From NCBI GenBank assembly GCA_963931925.1, contig OZ007575.1, positions 31,932,894 through 31,996,893 on the forward strand: DNA of 64,000 nt, given 5' to 3'. Origin of the DNA: Onchidella celtica (lineage: Eukaryota > Mollusca > Gastropoda > Systellommatophora > Onchidiidae). The notes below the pieces were generated by a model, which was not told where the DNA came from, made no database searches, and saw nothing but the letters and a program-made list of their open reading frames with translations. The position numbers were made by a program, and so were the translations under genes. Positions 1-11,212 of this stretch are shown here, piece by piece. Position 1 is the first letter of the stretch. Every line of letters starts with the position of its first letter.

Positions 1-1435
1 TATTATATATGATTTTTGAGATTACTCAGTAGAGACTTCACTGCAGCAACGTCAGTTGCAGTTTGCATGAAATTAAATTACTACTGAAATTACCAAAAAA
101 TGAGGAGTTTTCAGCTTGGGTCTGGAGGTAGCGCACCAACACAATAACGGCCATATTATCATGTTAGGGAAGAAGTAAGTTTGAGTTTGGGGAAAGCACG
201 TCGACACATGATAACGCAAGATGATAAAACAGAAGATAGCAAAATGATGCGACAGAAAGAAGGAGACCCTACCAGAAGCTCCCACCCACCCCTGGCATCA
301 AAAAAAGAGGAAGGGTGGCAATCTGCCAACCCTTTTTTTCTGTCATAATGAATGTATAAATGCTTCCAATTCACAGCCATTTTCTCTCATTAAAAATATA
401 ATGTACCTTAATATGTGCCAATAAGTTGAAAACCTGAGTTCTTTATCTTATGGAGGTCTGGTACCAGTGAGAGAAATCTTGACATAAATTTAATATGGTA
501 CAGCAAAGGTTCAATCATTTCTTTAGAGGGTGAAAACAAACAAAAGGGCTGCAACTTGATACGTGGGCTTTATGACACGAAAAGGCCAATATAATATAAT
601 AAGGTGCATTTGATGAAGAATGCAATAATATTGTTAAATTTGTATCATGCAATAGAGTCTAAAACATTTAAAAACCAAATATCATATTCTGTGCAGCCTG
701 CATACTTCAAGTGTGATTGTGTGCTATGGTTAAAAGGGATTGGGGGGGGGGGGGGGGCATGCACAAAAATATTGGGAGGCCTAAGGGAGTAATATATTTC
801 ATTTAAGCGCATATTCTGCTTAGATCAAGGCTCTTTGCACAAGTCAACATTTACATAGTATGGTCTTGTTGTTACAGGTATGACTACGTGACCAATACCC
901 CTGTGCTGGGGTCCTTCACACTTACCATAATTTAGACAGCTTATTGCCACATTAGTTAGGCCAAGGCCTATTGTTTGGACATTGGTGCCTGAACTGAATG
1001 TCTACCTCTAAAATGGCTTTATAAGTGTACCAAGTGTTTGTGTTGAGAATGGTGCTCTTTCACATTTTTTAAAAGTCTATCCAGAATATTTTAGCTCCAT
1101 ATTTCAAATCTTTTGTATCACTGCACAACAAAATTTGTTTGCGCCAACTGGTGTGTGATCTCTGCTCTTTTGATTCTGGTGGTAGGCAGTGTCTTTGAGG
1201 ACACTGTCTGTTCTTATGGTTAATTTTACATTGCTAACTGTCTAAATTCCAGTATGAAATGAGTACGAGTATGTGCCAGCTGTTAGAAGACTATTCTGCG
1301 GCCCAAACCTGACCTGCATATAATTATTATTGTTGCCAGGGTGAAAGATGACAAGTGGAAGGTTATGAATCCACTGCCTAACTTCGAACAGCTGATAAAT
1401 CAAAAGTAAATAACATAGATAGGCCTACACCACTG

Positions 1436-1482
1436 TCTAGACCTAGATATAGATCTAGAGATCTAGATATCTAGATCTAGAT
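1436..1482. repeat. TAGATC/CTAGAT palindromic patch
   Basis: Overlapping copies of the self-complementary words TAGATCTA and CTAGATCTAG fill this stretch. The same words recur near 5745-5765, 6025-6085, 6195, 10990, 13045, 18760 and 18855, so this is a window-wide motif and not a single locus. No function is inferred. Confidence 0.6.
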
Positions 1483-4294
1483 CTATAAGACTTACCCTGG
1501 CCTTTAGGAGTTTATTCTTGAGTCTCCAAATCTCAACGGTTGGTGAGTCAAAATGTGTGTAAATAATCCGAGAAACACTTTTTGGGGTCACATGGAGAAC
1601 ATCACTTGTAAATAATCCACTGTGAGGTTCCCGCTGTTTATGATTGTTTGCGCTTGCTGCCGCTGAGACCTATCGTATCATGGCCTACTAGCGTAGCCAG
1701 CGGAAGTGGTTTCATGCGCAAACAAAAATAGTACCCAACACGTTATCACACTGAATTTTGTTAAACAACTCCAAATAAATCGATTATTCAAATAAGAAAT
1801 TTTGTAATTGAGGCCAGCATGTCTAATTATATCTATTGTTATTTGTCATCTATAAAATGTTTGTATCTCTACGCCAGACCAAAATGAAAAGTAGTACACT
1901 TTCACCTCTCTATCTCCCCCCCCCCCCTTTTTTTTGAATGGCATATTTAATGGAAGGTATTTCTGCAATGTCTTGGCACTGAAATATTCTTTGCCCGTGT
2001 ATGGCTCAAACGTGATGATTATTCATGATATTAAATACTGTTTCAAAACAGAAAAATATACTAATACACTTATCACAATTCAGCCCATAACTGATTCATA
2101 CAAAAGATTTTTACTACATTACAAGTTGTTTAGGTGAATCTTTAAATAACACTTAATTTGCTTCTTTTTCTTGTTTTTGTTTGTAACTTGTTATTATTGT
2201 TTATCCACTTGCAAAACGGTATTGATCCTCCTATCATATTGTATACATTTAAATCTTCCCTGAACTTGAGAGCCTGCCTGAGAGTGAAAAGGATCATTAT
2301 GTTTTTTCGTTGTTGTTATTGTTTTCTCTTTAGTCATTATTATTATTATTATTCCACAGTTACTTTTTTGTTGTCGCAATTTTGCTCTCACATAATTTCA
2401 ATTTGCCACTCACCTATTACTGATGGAAATGTTCACTGTTCCCTTTTACTTGAAAAGATATTCCAGTTGTTGTTTTAGAAAACTGTTGCATTGTATACTT
2501 CTAACTAACTGAATTTGCTGAACACATTGAAGAAAATGCGTCGTTTCGCCGTTATGACAATTTCGAGTGGTGTATGCTGTTGCCAGTTAATAATACTTCA
2601 GTGGTTTGTCCCATGAGACAAGCTTTATTATATCCTAAAGTTTGGGTTCCCTGTCTACTTGTTTTTTTTAATTCTATCCTAAACTGTGGTATCCCTGTCT
2701 CCGAAGCTGAACTGAAACAACTGGGTTAGTGTGCTTGATTGGACCATAACAAATTGTACCTCTCAACCGTCAGTTCATGCGGACAGCTCCCTGTCAGGCG
2801 TTTTAGAACATATTTTAGAATGACAGGCATAATCCCCGGGATACAGCATACAGTGTCTCGGATACATCCGTGTAAAATTAAGAAATGTTTTTGGTTCATT
2901 ATTCAAATGAAACCAGCGCATTCCAGCATAATATCAGAGTTTTTGTTGCTGTGAACAATGATGTCTTGTTTTACGGGGATTGGAAAAGCCGTTTTAAAGC
3001 CCTAACAAGGCAAATAATAGTTGTCGGAAGGTGGAACTATGAAACTCCCGAAGAAAGAAAACTGGAAGAAAGAAAGAAGTTGGCATTACGAACAGGGCCA
3101 GGTCAAAATCCAGTGAAAACGCAATGAAAAAAACACACAATTATTTCAAACTACGCAACCCATTCCAGTTTGGGATCCCTAAATCATTCCCGTTTTCACC
3201 GTTTGCCAATATTCTGCCATTATGTTACTCAAACTGTAACGCAAACACATGGTTCCTACGGTAAATAGCGAGAGTAGTAGGCCTACAATGGTATGATATG
3301 ACCCTTGGGGAACATACGTAATGTTTATATTTCAAAAATTTTGAAACTGTCATGCATGAGGTTTCACGTTGAAAAATGAGTCATGTGAAACAGGCCCACT
3401 TAGAAAGATTTGAATTCATCCAGCAAACATTTAAATTACATATGCCATTCATAAAATGTCATGATATGAAAAAAACTGCAACTGCACGTGTAAAGGTATA
3501 CCAAAGAAGGTTAATTCGGCTTTAATAATTGTTCGCTAAGTTCAAATCAGATCATTTTGGTCGAGTTTTAACATATTTTGAAATAATGCTTTGAACACAC
3601 AAATACATGAGACCAACGTCCACTGTAAACCTCCCAGTTTTCAAGACAATAATAACTTAACTGAAATTTGTCCACCGAAGCAAAGCGTTAATGATTAAGA
3701 CTTACTTTATTGTAACTAAATCTGTTGTTAAGACCAGTCCACTCCTAATTGTTTGATAGGACCATCGTTTTGGTTTCCTTACAATATGATGTTTTTGTCT
3801 TATAGTTGAATTAACTGGCAAGGGAAAAACTTTAATGAAAGGGGCATGAATGAATTTAGCATATTAATTATAAACTCAAAGAAATCGAATGAAGATTGGC
3901 GGTGGGGCAGACTGTATAGTTATTAATAAAGTTTCCATATTTGTCATGAATTTCACGTTATGTTTTTTGTTTTTCCCACGTCCCATTTATCATTATTTAT
4001 TGTTTCACAATTATGTCTTTTTTTTTTTTTCCTGCCCATCGTAACTTGCAAGGGTACCCTACTCACCGTATATTACTTTGTGAAATATAACTTGCGCTGA
4101 AATAATACTTATGAGTGAATTGTTTAGTATTTATACTTAGTTCATATGCTATATCTGGATCTCTATGTTTTGAGCTCAGTGACTTCCCAAATAAGGTTTT
4201 AAAATCATCGTTCTCGTCAACGCAACTTCAGTGGGCTCAAGAGTAACGAAAAATGCCAAGTGCGATAACAAATAAAATACAAGCATAACTAGAG

Positions 4295-4420
4295 TTAAAA
4301 ACAGTCTGACGTCCCCTCTTTAATTCCTTCTTGGATGATGTCGTATGCTTCTGTCATCATTTTGGACATGGTATCACAAATACGGCTCTGCTCTATGCCC
4401 TTCTGCATTTCTGCTCGTTG
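4295..4420 (-). CDS. possible 3'-terminal exon of an unrecognised gene
   Basis: Read on the minus strand, one frame stays open for about 41 codons and ends at a TAA (4295-4297), while both other frames are stopped. The product looks protein-like: after EMQKGIEQSRICDTMSKMM it continues with an amphipathic stretch ending in SDCF. An AG that could act as splice acceptor lies near 4418-4424, but the pyrimidine tract is poor and I found no matching upstream exon to the right. It could be the last exon of a decayed gene, a pseudogene fragment, or chance. I do not recognise the family. Confidence 0.2.
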   Translation of the reverse strand, partial: QRAEMQKGIEQSRICDTMSKMMTEAYDIIQEGIKEGTSDCF

Positions 4421-5787
4421 AATATGTAGAGGTTCATTTCAGTCACCCAAAAGGGGTATTAGGCCTACAAAGACGCGGCCCTAGGAGCATCAGTGTGCGG
4501 GAGGAGAGAGGGTGGTAAGTCAGTTCTCTAGGTGGCTGTTTTCATAGTAAACTATAGTAAACCACAGAACATGAAATAGATGCCAGACTAAAGCTGTGTA
4601 GCTCATTATGGTACTCTTTCCGTTGACTGTCTTAGGTTTTTTGTAAAATAAGTTATAGGTCTGCTCCAAGACCCACCCCCCAGTTAAAGAAGAACAAAGG
4701 TCAACAACATTCCTTGCCGACAATGTCTTCACTGACCGTCTGCCAGTATGGTGGAAAATCGCTATTGTCCTGTCGCAATTTGAATAAATTATTGTTACTT
4801 ATCTCTTACATTTTCTCTTATGTAGAGTCATACGTCATTGCCATAGTTAGCTTTTGTGGCCCACTTTTTCACAGAACATTACGGCAAAATGAGGTCAAAG
4901 GTTCAGCTCCTCAGTGCTAAATTTAGACAATTTTGTCATGTCTATTTTCAAGATCGTATTTAGACACGTTCTTTTTATTTATAACATAAAATTTTCGCAG
5001 TAGTATCCTAAAAGAGACTGCCAAATTGTTGTCAGTAATATATTTCTGACAATTAACAAAATTTGGTGAAATCTCACACATTTTTTGTGGGTTACGCATG
5101 TTCTGTAATGCTATGAATCTTCCCATGATGCGTCATTGCCATTGCATGCATTGTGGGTCGTGTACAGTAGACAGAAGTGTTCCTTGTTGACGACAGTCGA
5201 CAGGCGTATTTTATTTTTCTTCATATTTTACGTGAGACAGATTCAAAATTCATTGGTAAGAAATGTGTATCATATTGATGAATTGGGTGTCCTTGCAGTA
5301 TGATATTATTGACATACTCATTCTCGTTTGGTTAAAATTGGCTATCGCCACTCGGCTTTGTCCAGCGATTTAGTCACCATAGCATAGGCCCAGACTGCCC
5401 GACTGACGCACATTCTGTTCTTGCGTAGGTGGTCCAGTGGACAGTTATTGTATCCGCCTCATCAAGCCCACGCCAATCGTGACCTGCGTAATACTATAGA
5501 TCAAATAAAGTATAAGACATAACTCTCAGACATATAAACTTCGTTGGTGCCTTTTTCAAAGACACGAATCGGAATTATTTTTCTGCATGTACTGAAAAGA
5601 AGCCTTTCACTTCTCATCCTTCATTGTAGTATAATTTCAAAAGAAAGGCAAGAACAAAGAAGTGAGATACTCATTGTCATACTGTTCGTTTCTTTCAAAC
5701 ATTTCATGTGAACTCATGTCATGAATCGTACTTGATATATAGATCTAGAGTCTAGATCTAGAATTATTTTCGTCATTAAATAATTTC

Positions 5788-6002
5788 GGAAGGAGTTCCG
5801 TACTCGAGCGCCAAAGACCAGAAACTAACTAAAAGAGATGATACATAGCTACCCCGGGGGCTTTCCCTGATATGTCAATCTGACTACTGCCCAGGCGAAC
5901 ATCGGCCTACGGCCTCGATGATACAAACTGACTAGACCCTCACGTCGTTACTTATCAATCTGACAATCTGACAAAGTGGCGCTCGAGTAAGGTACTCCTC
6001 CC
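5788..6002. mobile_element. Merlin-type MITE with perfect 8-bp target duplication
   Basis: A 215-bp element with 26-bp terminal inverted repeats (5788-5813, starting GGAAGGAGTTCC, and 5977-6002), differing at three positions. It is flanked by the 8-bp direct repeat ATAATTTC at 5780-5787 and 6003-6010. Its first 50 bp are identical to the left end of the large Merlin element at 6500, while the interior is unrelated and non-coding. Eight- to nine-base duplications are the known signature of Merlin transposons, so this is read as a non-autonomous derivative mobilised by the same transposase. Confidence 0.9.
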
Positions 6003-6525
6003 ATAATTTCAATTAAGGCATTAGATCTAGATCTAGTTAGGGTAGGCCTACTTTTGTATTTTAGGCTAGATCTAGATATCTAGACTCTCTAATAGTAATA
6101 GGCCCTACTAATACTTAGGCCGAGATTTACATTTAGCCTGTGTAGACTCAGTTTTCTGTAAAAGTACTAACAGACTAGACTAGATTTTGATTCTAGATCT
6201 GGAAAGTGTAGCCTATTGTATTTAACTGGGTTACACAGCATTCATCGGGCACATCGTCATATTTCATGTTCTGTCTGCTATAGTGCTAATCACAGAGCCG
6301 CTCATTTACTATGAAAACCTCAATCTAGAGGTTCGCTAGGGAGACTCTGTCCCCTTGCGACACCCCACTGATGGACACTCCTAAAGTATTGTCCTCATAG
6401 TATCCTTTTTGTGTGACTCAAGCCACACGCAAGGGGAACTCATTCCTTAGAATATAGATTTCATGCTAATAGTAATACATCTGACTTTATAATTTTTTAG
6501 GAAGGAGTTCCGTACTCGAGCGCCA

Positions 6526-6814
6526 AAGACCAGAAACTAACTAAAAGAGGGGACTTTTTGATCGGGTTTATACAAAGATTGGGCTAGGTATTTGCTTGGG
6601 CTAAAAGAAAGAAAGAAAGAACGAAAGAAATGAATAAAGACAGAGAGATGGCGATTTATCGATTTGTTTGTATGTGTATACTCTTGTATTGCATCTCTTC
6701 CTGTGGGAGGAAGAAGGCATTTCTATTATTAGTACGTATTATTCATACATGACATATTATTATACACGACATCAGGAAGCATCAATCTGAAAATAGAATA
6801 GAAAAATTATTAGT
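6526..6814. other. non-coding left interior of the Merlin element
   Basis: AT-rich sequence with a short AAAG-type run near 6604-6630 and no open frame of note. It lies between the left terminal repeat and the tRNA-like head. Confidence 0.5.
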
Positions 6815-6885
6815 GGTGGAAGCGGGATTAGAACCTGTACCGTCAGACATAAGGAAGATGCGCACTCCACTGAGTCCCCCTATCG
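6815..6885 (-). repeat. tRNA-like SINE head
   Basis: On the minus strand an A-box-like GGACTCAGTGG (complement of 6867-6877) is followed at tRNA-like spacing by a near-consensus B box GGTTCTAATCCC (complement of 6824-6835). Upstream stem pairing is too weak for a working tRNA gene and no clear anticodon arm can be drawn, so a tRNA-derived SINE head or tRNA pseudogene is the better reading. It lies inside the Merlin element, next to the target site where the LINE inserted. Confidence 0.45.
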
Positions 6886-6986
6886 ATTTAGCCACGAAGA
6901 CACGTTGACAGCTGATTTGAGGTCTTTATTTTAGGAGGTTCGCTGCCCTTGGCATTTACACCTCACTTTCATCATCATTGCCTTTC

Positions 6987-8858
6987 TCACCCTGGATCAG
7001 GGTATAGGCCACCAACAAACACCTTCCATCCCTCTCTATCATGGGCCAGCCTCTTTACATTATTCCAAGTCTTTCCGCTTCGTTGCACATCATTTTCTCT
7101 GGCTCTTCTCCACGTTCCGCGCGGCCTTCCTCTTGATCTCTTGCCCTGGGGATTCCAGTCCAATACCTTCTTCGTGATGCTGTTTCCTGGCCTCCTGAGA
7201 GTGTGGCCGATCCATCTCCATCGCCTCCTACCAATTTCCTCTCTGACTGGGTTCTGTCTTGTTCTTTTCCATACAATTTCATTGCTGACCTTGTCTGTCC
7301 ATCTGATCTTAAGTAGCTTCCTCAAACATCTGTTGATGAAAACTTGGATTCTCTTTATGCAGGCCTGGGACGCATTCCAAGTCTCACATCCATACAACAG
7401 GACTGACTTCACGTTCGAGTTGAATATCCTCAGCTTTGTTTTTAGAGATATATCCTTGGTTCTCCAAATCTTGCTTAAGGATGTGAAAGCTGCCTGTGCC
7501 TTTCCAATTCGTGCTTTGACTTCTGCCTCTGTTCCTCCCTTATTGTCAATGATACTACCAAGATAGCAGAAGGATTCTACATCTTCTAGTGGTTGATCTC
7601 CTACTGTGACTTGTTCGCTTAGGGGTGCAACAATTTTTAGGACCTTCGACTTCGCGGGATGTATCCTCAATCCAATAGATTCTGAAATTTTGTTTAGAGC
7701 TGTAGTCTTTGCTTGCATCTGGTCGTGTGTGTGCGACAATAGTGCCAAGTCATCTGCAAAATCTAGATCGTCCAGCTGTGTCCATGGGGTCCATTGTATG
7801 CCATTTCTTCCTCCACTGGTGGTTTCTTTCATAAGCCAATCAATCACCAGGATAAACAGAAATGGGGACAGCAAACAACCCTGCCTAACACCAGTCTTGA
7901 TATCAAAGCTGTCAGTAAGCTCACCATCATGTACGACTCTGCAACTTGTCCCCTCGTACATGCTCTTGATAAGATTCACCATCTTCTCTGGGATTCCATA
8001 ATGTCTCAATATTCTCCACAGTGTTTCTCTATCGATGCTATCAAAGGCCTTCTCGTAGTCAAGGAAGTTCACTATCAGTTGGGAGTTCCACTCTAGCGAC
8101 TGCTCTACTATGATTCTCAGCGTGGCGATCTGGTCGGTGGTTGATCGATTACTCCTGAAACCAGCTTGCTCCTCGCGAAGTTTTTGGTCTGTTGCATTCT
8201 GTATTCGCTTGAGAATAATCCGATTGAAAACCTTTCCTGGGATGGAGAGAAGTGTGATTCCTCTGTAGTTACTACAATTGCTGAGGTCCCCTTTTTTTGG
8301 GAGCTTCACGAGGTGTCCTTCCTTCCAGTCCTTTGGAAACTTGCCTCCGATCCAAATCCTCGAGAATAGTGAGTGCAGACCCTCTGCAGCCCCAGCAGCA
8401 TCTGCCTTCAGCGCCTCTGGTGGGATCTGGTCTGGTCCAGCTGCCTTGCCTCGATTTAACTGCTTTATGGCATCATTAATCTCTGCTTTAGTCGGAGGGT
8501 CGCAACTGATCGGTAAATCATTTCTTGCGGGTAGAATGTCGGGTGGGTTGCTTGGTGGAGGTCTGTTCAAGAGGCTGTTAAAATGTTCTATCCATCTTTT
8601 TGCCTGAGCTTCCTTTCCAAAAATAGCCTTCCTGTTGTAATCCTTGACAGGAACTTCAGGTTTTCCATATTTTCCAGCAAGAGTCTTTGTAGTCTGGTAG
8701 AGGATCCTCATGTGTCCTCCTGTTGCTGCCTTCTCTGCTTTCTCTGCTAACATTCCTATGAACTCCTCTTTGTCTTTTTTAATTGATTTTTTGACCTCTT
8801 TAGCTGATGCTCGGTACTCTTCCTGGTTACCAACTCTAGCTTCTTGTACGACTTGCAT
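6987..8858 (-). CDS. RTE reverse transcriptase (second part of the LINE polyprotein)
   Basis: A 623-residue frame carrying the reverse transcriptase that copies the element's RNA at a nicked target site. Visible RT motifs in order are NYRGITLLS, FLDYEKAFDSIDRETLW (first catalytic Asp), GVRQGCLLSPFLF, and DFADDLALLSHT with the FADD catalytic pair. A thumb-like YLGSIID region and a C-terminal segment RRRWRWIGHTLRR, typical of this LINE group, follow. The first Met is not a natural start: the frame should join the endonuclease frame, which overlaps it by 23 bases in another phase. Around AGAAGCTAGAG (minus strand, near 8840) one extra base breaks the join. All catalytic residues look present. 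Confidence 0.9.
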   Translation of the reverse strand: MQVVQEARVGNQEEYRASAKEVKKSIKKDKEEFIGMLAEKAEKAATGGHMRILYQTTKTLAGKYGKPEVPVKDYNRKAIFGKEAQAKRWIEHFNSLLNRPPPSNPPDILPARNDLPISCDPPTKAEINDAIKQLNRGKAAGPDQIPPEALKADAAGAAEGLHSLFSRIWIGGKFPKDWKEGHLVKLPKKGDLSNCSNYRGITLLSIPGKVFNRIILKRIQNATDQKLREEQAGFRSNRSTTDQIATLRIIVEQSLEWNSQLIVNFLDYEKAFDSIDRETLWRILRHYGIPEKMVNLIKSMYEGTSCRVVHDGELTDSFDIKTGVRQGCLLSPFLFILVIDWLMKETTSGGRNGIQWTPWTQLDDLDFADDLALLSHTHDQMQAKTTALNKISESIGLRIHPAKSKVLKIVAPLSEQVTVGDQPLEDVESFCYLGSIIDNKGGTEAEVKARIGKAQAAFTSLSKIWRTKDISLKTKLRIFNSNVKSVLLYGCETWNASQACIKRIQVFINRCLRKLLKIRWTDKVSNEIVWKRTRQNPVREEIGRRRWRWIGHTLRRPGNSITKKVLDWNPQGKRSRGRPRGTWRRARENDVQRSGKTWNNVKRLAHDREGWKVFVGGLYPDPG

Positions 8859-10002
8859 TTACCCGTTCTTTTAGGTCTCTTCTTATCCTTATCAAGTCCA
8901 GTGATTTTTGACTGATCCATTCCTTGTGTTCCACTTTCTTTTCCCCAATAACATCCTGACATGTCGATGTAAATACTCCTTTTACCTTAGCCCAGTGAGT
9001 CTCCAAATCTACTGTATCTTCGAGGTCAACAAGGGGTTTGAATCTATTCCTCAGTGTCAGCTGGAACTCTTCCTTCTTGTCTCCATCCAGAAGGCTCACT
9101 TGAAACTTTCTCCTCTTTGTTCCTGCTCTGGTACCTTGTTTCTTGAGGCGGAGTTTGAGTCTTGCCAGCAGCATGTGATGGTCAGATCCAACATCAGCTC
9201 CTCTCTGTACTATGACATCCTCTAGTGAGCGTCTGAATCGTCGGGTGATGCAAAAGTGGTCAATCTGATTTTCAGTTACTCCATCCGGTGAAATCCAAGT
9301 GGCCTTATGGATCCTCTTGTGTGGGAATACTGAACCTCCAATCACATAGCTGTTAAATGCGCAGAAACTTGCAAACCGCTCTCCATTCTCATTCATTTGT
9401 CCTAAACCATTGCACCCCATAATGTCCTCATACCCTGTATTGTCCTGTCCTATCTTGGCATTGGCGTCTCCCATTATAATGTTCACATCTTTTCTTGGCA
9501 ATGTGTCAACTATTTCCTGAAGCTGGTTGTAGAAGTCGTCCTTGTCCTCATCGGTTGCTTCATTTGTTGGGGCGTATATCTGCACAATGTTCATGTTGAT
9601 GTTCTTGTTCTTAGTAGTAAATGATGCCAATATAATTCTCCTTCCATAGGGTTCCCATCCCCTCAGTGACCTCTGGGCGTGCTTGCTCAAGATGATCGCT
9701 ACTCCTTCTGTATGCTTTTTGTCCTCCCTTCCAGAATACAAAATCTTTTCCCCAGTATTAAGTTGTTTCAGTCCGGACTGTATCCAGCGGGTCTCGCTAA
9801 CTCCAAGTATGTGCAGTCTGTATCGCCTCATCTCCATTGTAACCTGGGCACTCTTTCCTGCTTCATACATGGAGCGGACATTCCACGACGCAATCCGGAG
9901 TGACTTGCTTGATGAAGGAGCAGTCGGGCCAGTGGCGTCCTTTCGGCTTTGTCCATTGTCCTTCATTGAATCTACAGGTGCAGATGCTCCCCCTTCTCCC
10001 AA
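8836..10002 (-). CDS. RTE apurinic-like endonuclease (first part of the LINE polyprotein)
   Basis: A 388-residue frame of the endonuclease/exonuclease/phosphatase fold, which nicks target DNA for target-primed reverse transcription. Motifs in order are LRIASWNVRSM (about residues 35-45), GVSETRW (catalytic Glu), YAPTNEA, IIMGDANAKIG (Asp/Asn pair), ATWISPDGVTENQIDHF, and GSDHHMLL (catalytic Asp-His) near residue 270. The first 34 residues are a poorly conserved Gly/Ser-rich lead, so the true start is uncertain. The frame runs to a stop just after KERVNASRTRS, where a single-base insertion throws it out of register with the RT frame. Confidence 0.9.
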   Translation of the reverse strand: MGEGGASAPVDSMKDNGQSRKDATGPTAPSSSKSLRIASWNVRSMYEAGKSAQVTMEMRRYRLHILGVSETRWIQSGLKQLNTGEKILYSGREDKKHTEGVAIILSKHAQRSLRGWEPYGRRIILASFTTKNKNINMNIVQIYAPTNEATDEDKDDFYNQLQEIVDTLPRKDVNIIMGDANAKIGQDNTGYEDIMGCNGLGQMNENGERFASFCAFNSYVIGGSVFPHKRIHKATWISPDGVTENQIDHFCITRRFRRSLEDVIVQRGADVGSDHHMLLARLKLRLKKQGTRAGTKRRKFQVSLLDGDKKEEFQLTLRNRFKPLVDLEDTVDLETHWAKVKGVFTSTCQDVIGEKKVEHKEWISQKSLDLIRIRRDLKERVNASRTRS

Positions 10003-10618
10003 GATAAAAGACTGATTTGAAGTATTTGCTTGTGTTTCTGTAACTGGTTTATTTTTACAGGGTGGGTAGTTGGCCCACCGCCAACTGGCTCTTCTCGGGA
10101 GACCAGGACCTTTGCACCTTTAGTCGCCTCTTACGACACACAGTATCACGTCAGATGTATTCTCTGCTGTCCCTCTTCTACAAGAGAGCCCCGCATCTGC
10201 ACGGGCGACACCTCACTTTACTTGTTTTATTATTTCTTGTTCTAGGGGGGGGGGGGGGAGATGACATGGATAAATTTTTAATCTATTAATTTCAATTTTG
10301 CCCGGGCAGCGGCCTTTCGGCCTGCTCTTTACGATTTCCAACTGCCAAGGTATCTTTAACGTGCGCAACGTGCACACGGGCCCTCCGAATTTTTTTGTCC
10401 TTATCCGAGAAGACTAGGTACTCGATCCTACCCCCCAATAGGATCAGCGACTTGAAAATATGAGAAAAATCCAATTTCCAAGAACTACTCGATCCTACCC
10501 CCCAATAGGACCAGGGACTTGAAAATATGAGAAAAATCCACTTTCCAACATGCCTGCACTGCCTGGGTTTAGAACCCGGGACCCTTGGCATGAGAGGCGA
10601 GCACCTTGCCTCGACCAC
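10003..10618 (-). repeat. 5' untranslated region of the RTE element, with a tandem repeat and tRNA-like box
   Basis: Two direct copies of a unit of about 67 bp (about 10418-10485 and 10486-10551) share GATCCTACCCCCCAATAGGA and CTTGAAAATATGAGAAAAAT. Next to the 5' end, the minus strand reads GGTTCTAAACCC (around 10562-10575), resembling a B box, preceded by GTGGTCGAGGCAAGG, which could be an A box. Tandem monomers and internal promoters are known in LINE 5' regions; a promoter role here is inferred. A G run (about 10245-10257) is also present. Confidence 0.6.
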
Positions 10619-11212
10619 CACGTTGACAGCTGGGCAAAAACAAATGCTTATATAGAATATCTCGGGATTTCAATCTTTGATATGTTTGTAGATGATTGTT
10701 AAAATAATTCTGACATATTTTTCATGTTTGATGCCACCAACATGTCTCTTTTTGAATTTTATAAAATCCTGTGCATGTAAAATTTATTAATTTTGTCTAT
10801 TGAAAAAATAATATTAAAACAAAATCGCCCAATTTTCAAAACAACTAAATGCTCATCGACCATTCCTCCTACGTCATTGTTGACTTGGTTTTGATATGCC
10901 ACTTTGCACTTTGACTTTGTGCCAGTGGTCAAATTTATTTTGCTAGCTGTATCGTTACGTTCTACTTTGTAAATTTTATTTCTCCTTCATCTAGATTTAG
11001 ATCTATATCTAATTTTTTTGGTGGAAAAATCAGTCCACTTCTAAATTTTGGATGACCATCGTACATGTACATCCATTTTGACAGTTTATGTGATTTGAGT
11101 TCAATTCATCCTTTGATTTTGTTGTTACTCACATACTATAGGACTATATCTACTTGCATTCTTTTGTGTTCTAATTTGTGCTATTTTGGTGCCTTTATCA
11201 TGATTGTGTTTA
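10619..11212. other. right interior of the Merlin element before the transposase
   Basis: Begins with the second copy of the LINE target duplication and continues as AT-rich sequence without a coding frame. It presumably includes the promoter and leader of the Merlin transposase, but I see no clear TATA box that I would commit to. Confidence 0.4.

Larger units (their letters stand above)
1..5779. other. intergenic region, no convincing gene
   Basis: AT-rich DNA with only short open frames that show no recognisable domain. It contains a G homopolymer (about 740-757), a TAGATC-rich patch (1436-1482), and a weak imperfect direct repeat of about 28 bases (2632-2660 and 2676-2703). One short minus-strand frame near 4.3 kb reads like a coding exon and is listed separately. 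Confidence 0.6.
6915..10618 (-). mobile_element. RTE-type non-LTR retrotransposon, near full length
   Basis: A minus-strand LINE of about 3.7 kb with an AP-endonuclease followed by a reverse transcriptase. The 14-bp direct repeat CACGTTGACAGCTG lies at 6901-6914 and 10619-10632 and is read as the target duplication. RTE is inferred from the compact endonuclease plus RT layout, the absence of a gag-like first frame, and the endonuclease type often annotated as craniofacial development protein 2. A single-base frameshift separates endonuclease from RT, so the copy is probably dead. The 3' end (low coordinate) follows the RT stop closely, with a short ATGATGATG-like stretch and no long poly(A). 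Confidence 0.88.

Noticed and set aside
2158..2478. 106-codon hydrophobic plus-strand frame
   Set aside because: Low-complexity TTATTATT sequence, no motif, no splice context.
5425..5490. tRNA-like GGTGGTCCAGTGGAC with downstream pairing
   Set aside because: A-box resemblance only; no B box and no cloverleaf could be drawn.
6949..7566. 205-codon frame on the plus strand
   Set aside because: Antisense shadow of the LINE reverse transcriptase.
10292..10621. 109-codon minus-strand frame upstream of the LINE endonuclease
   Set aside because: Lies over tandem 67-bp repeats in the LINE 5' region and has no protein motif.
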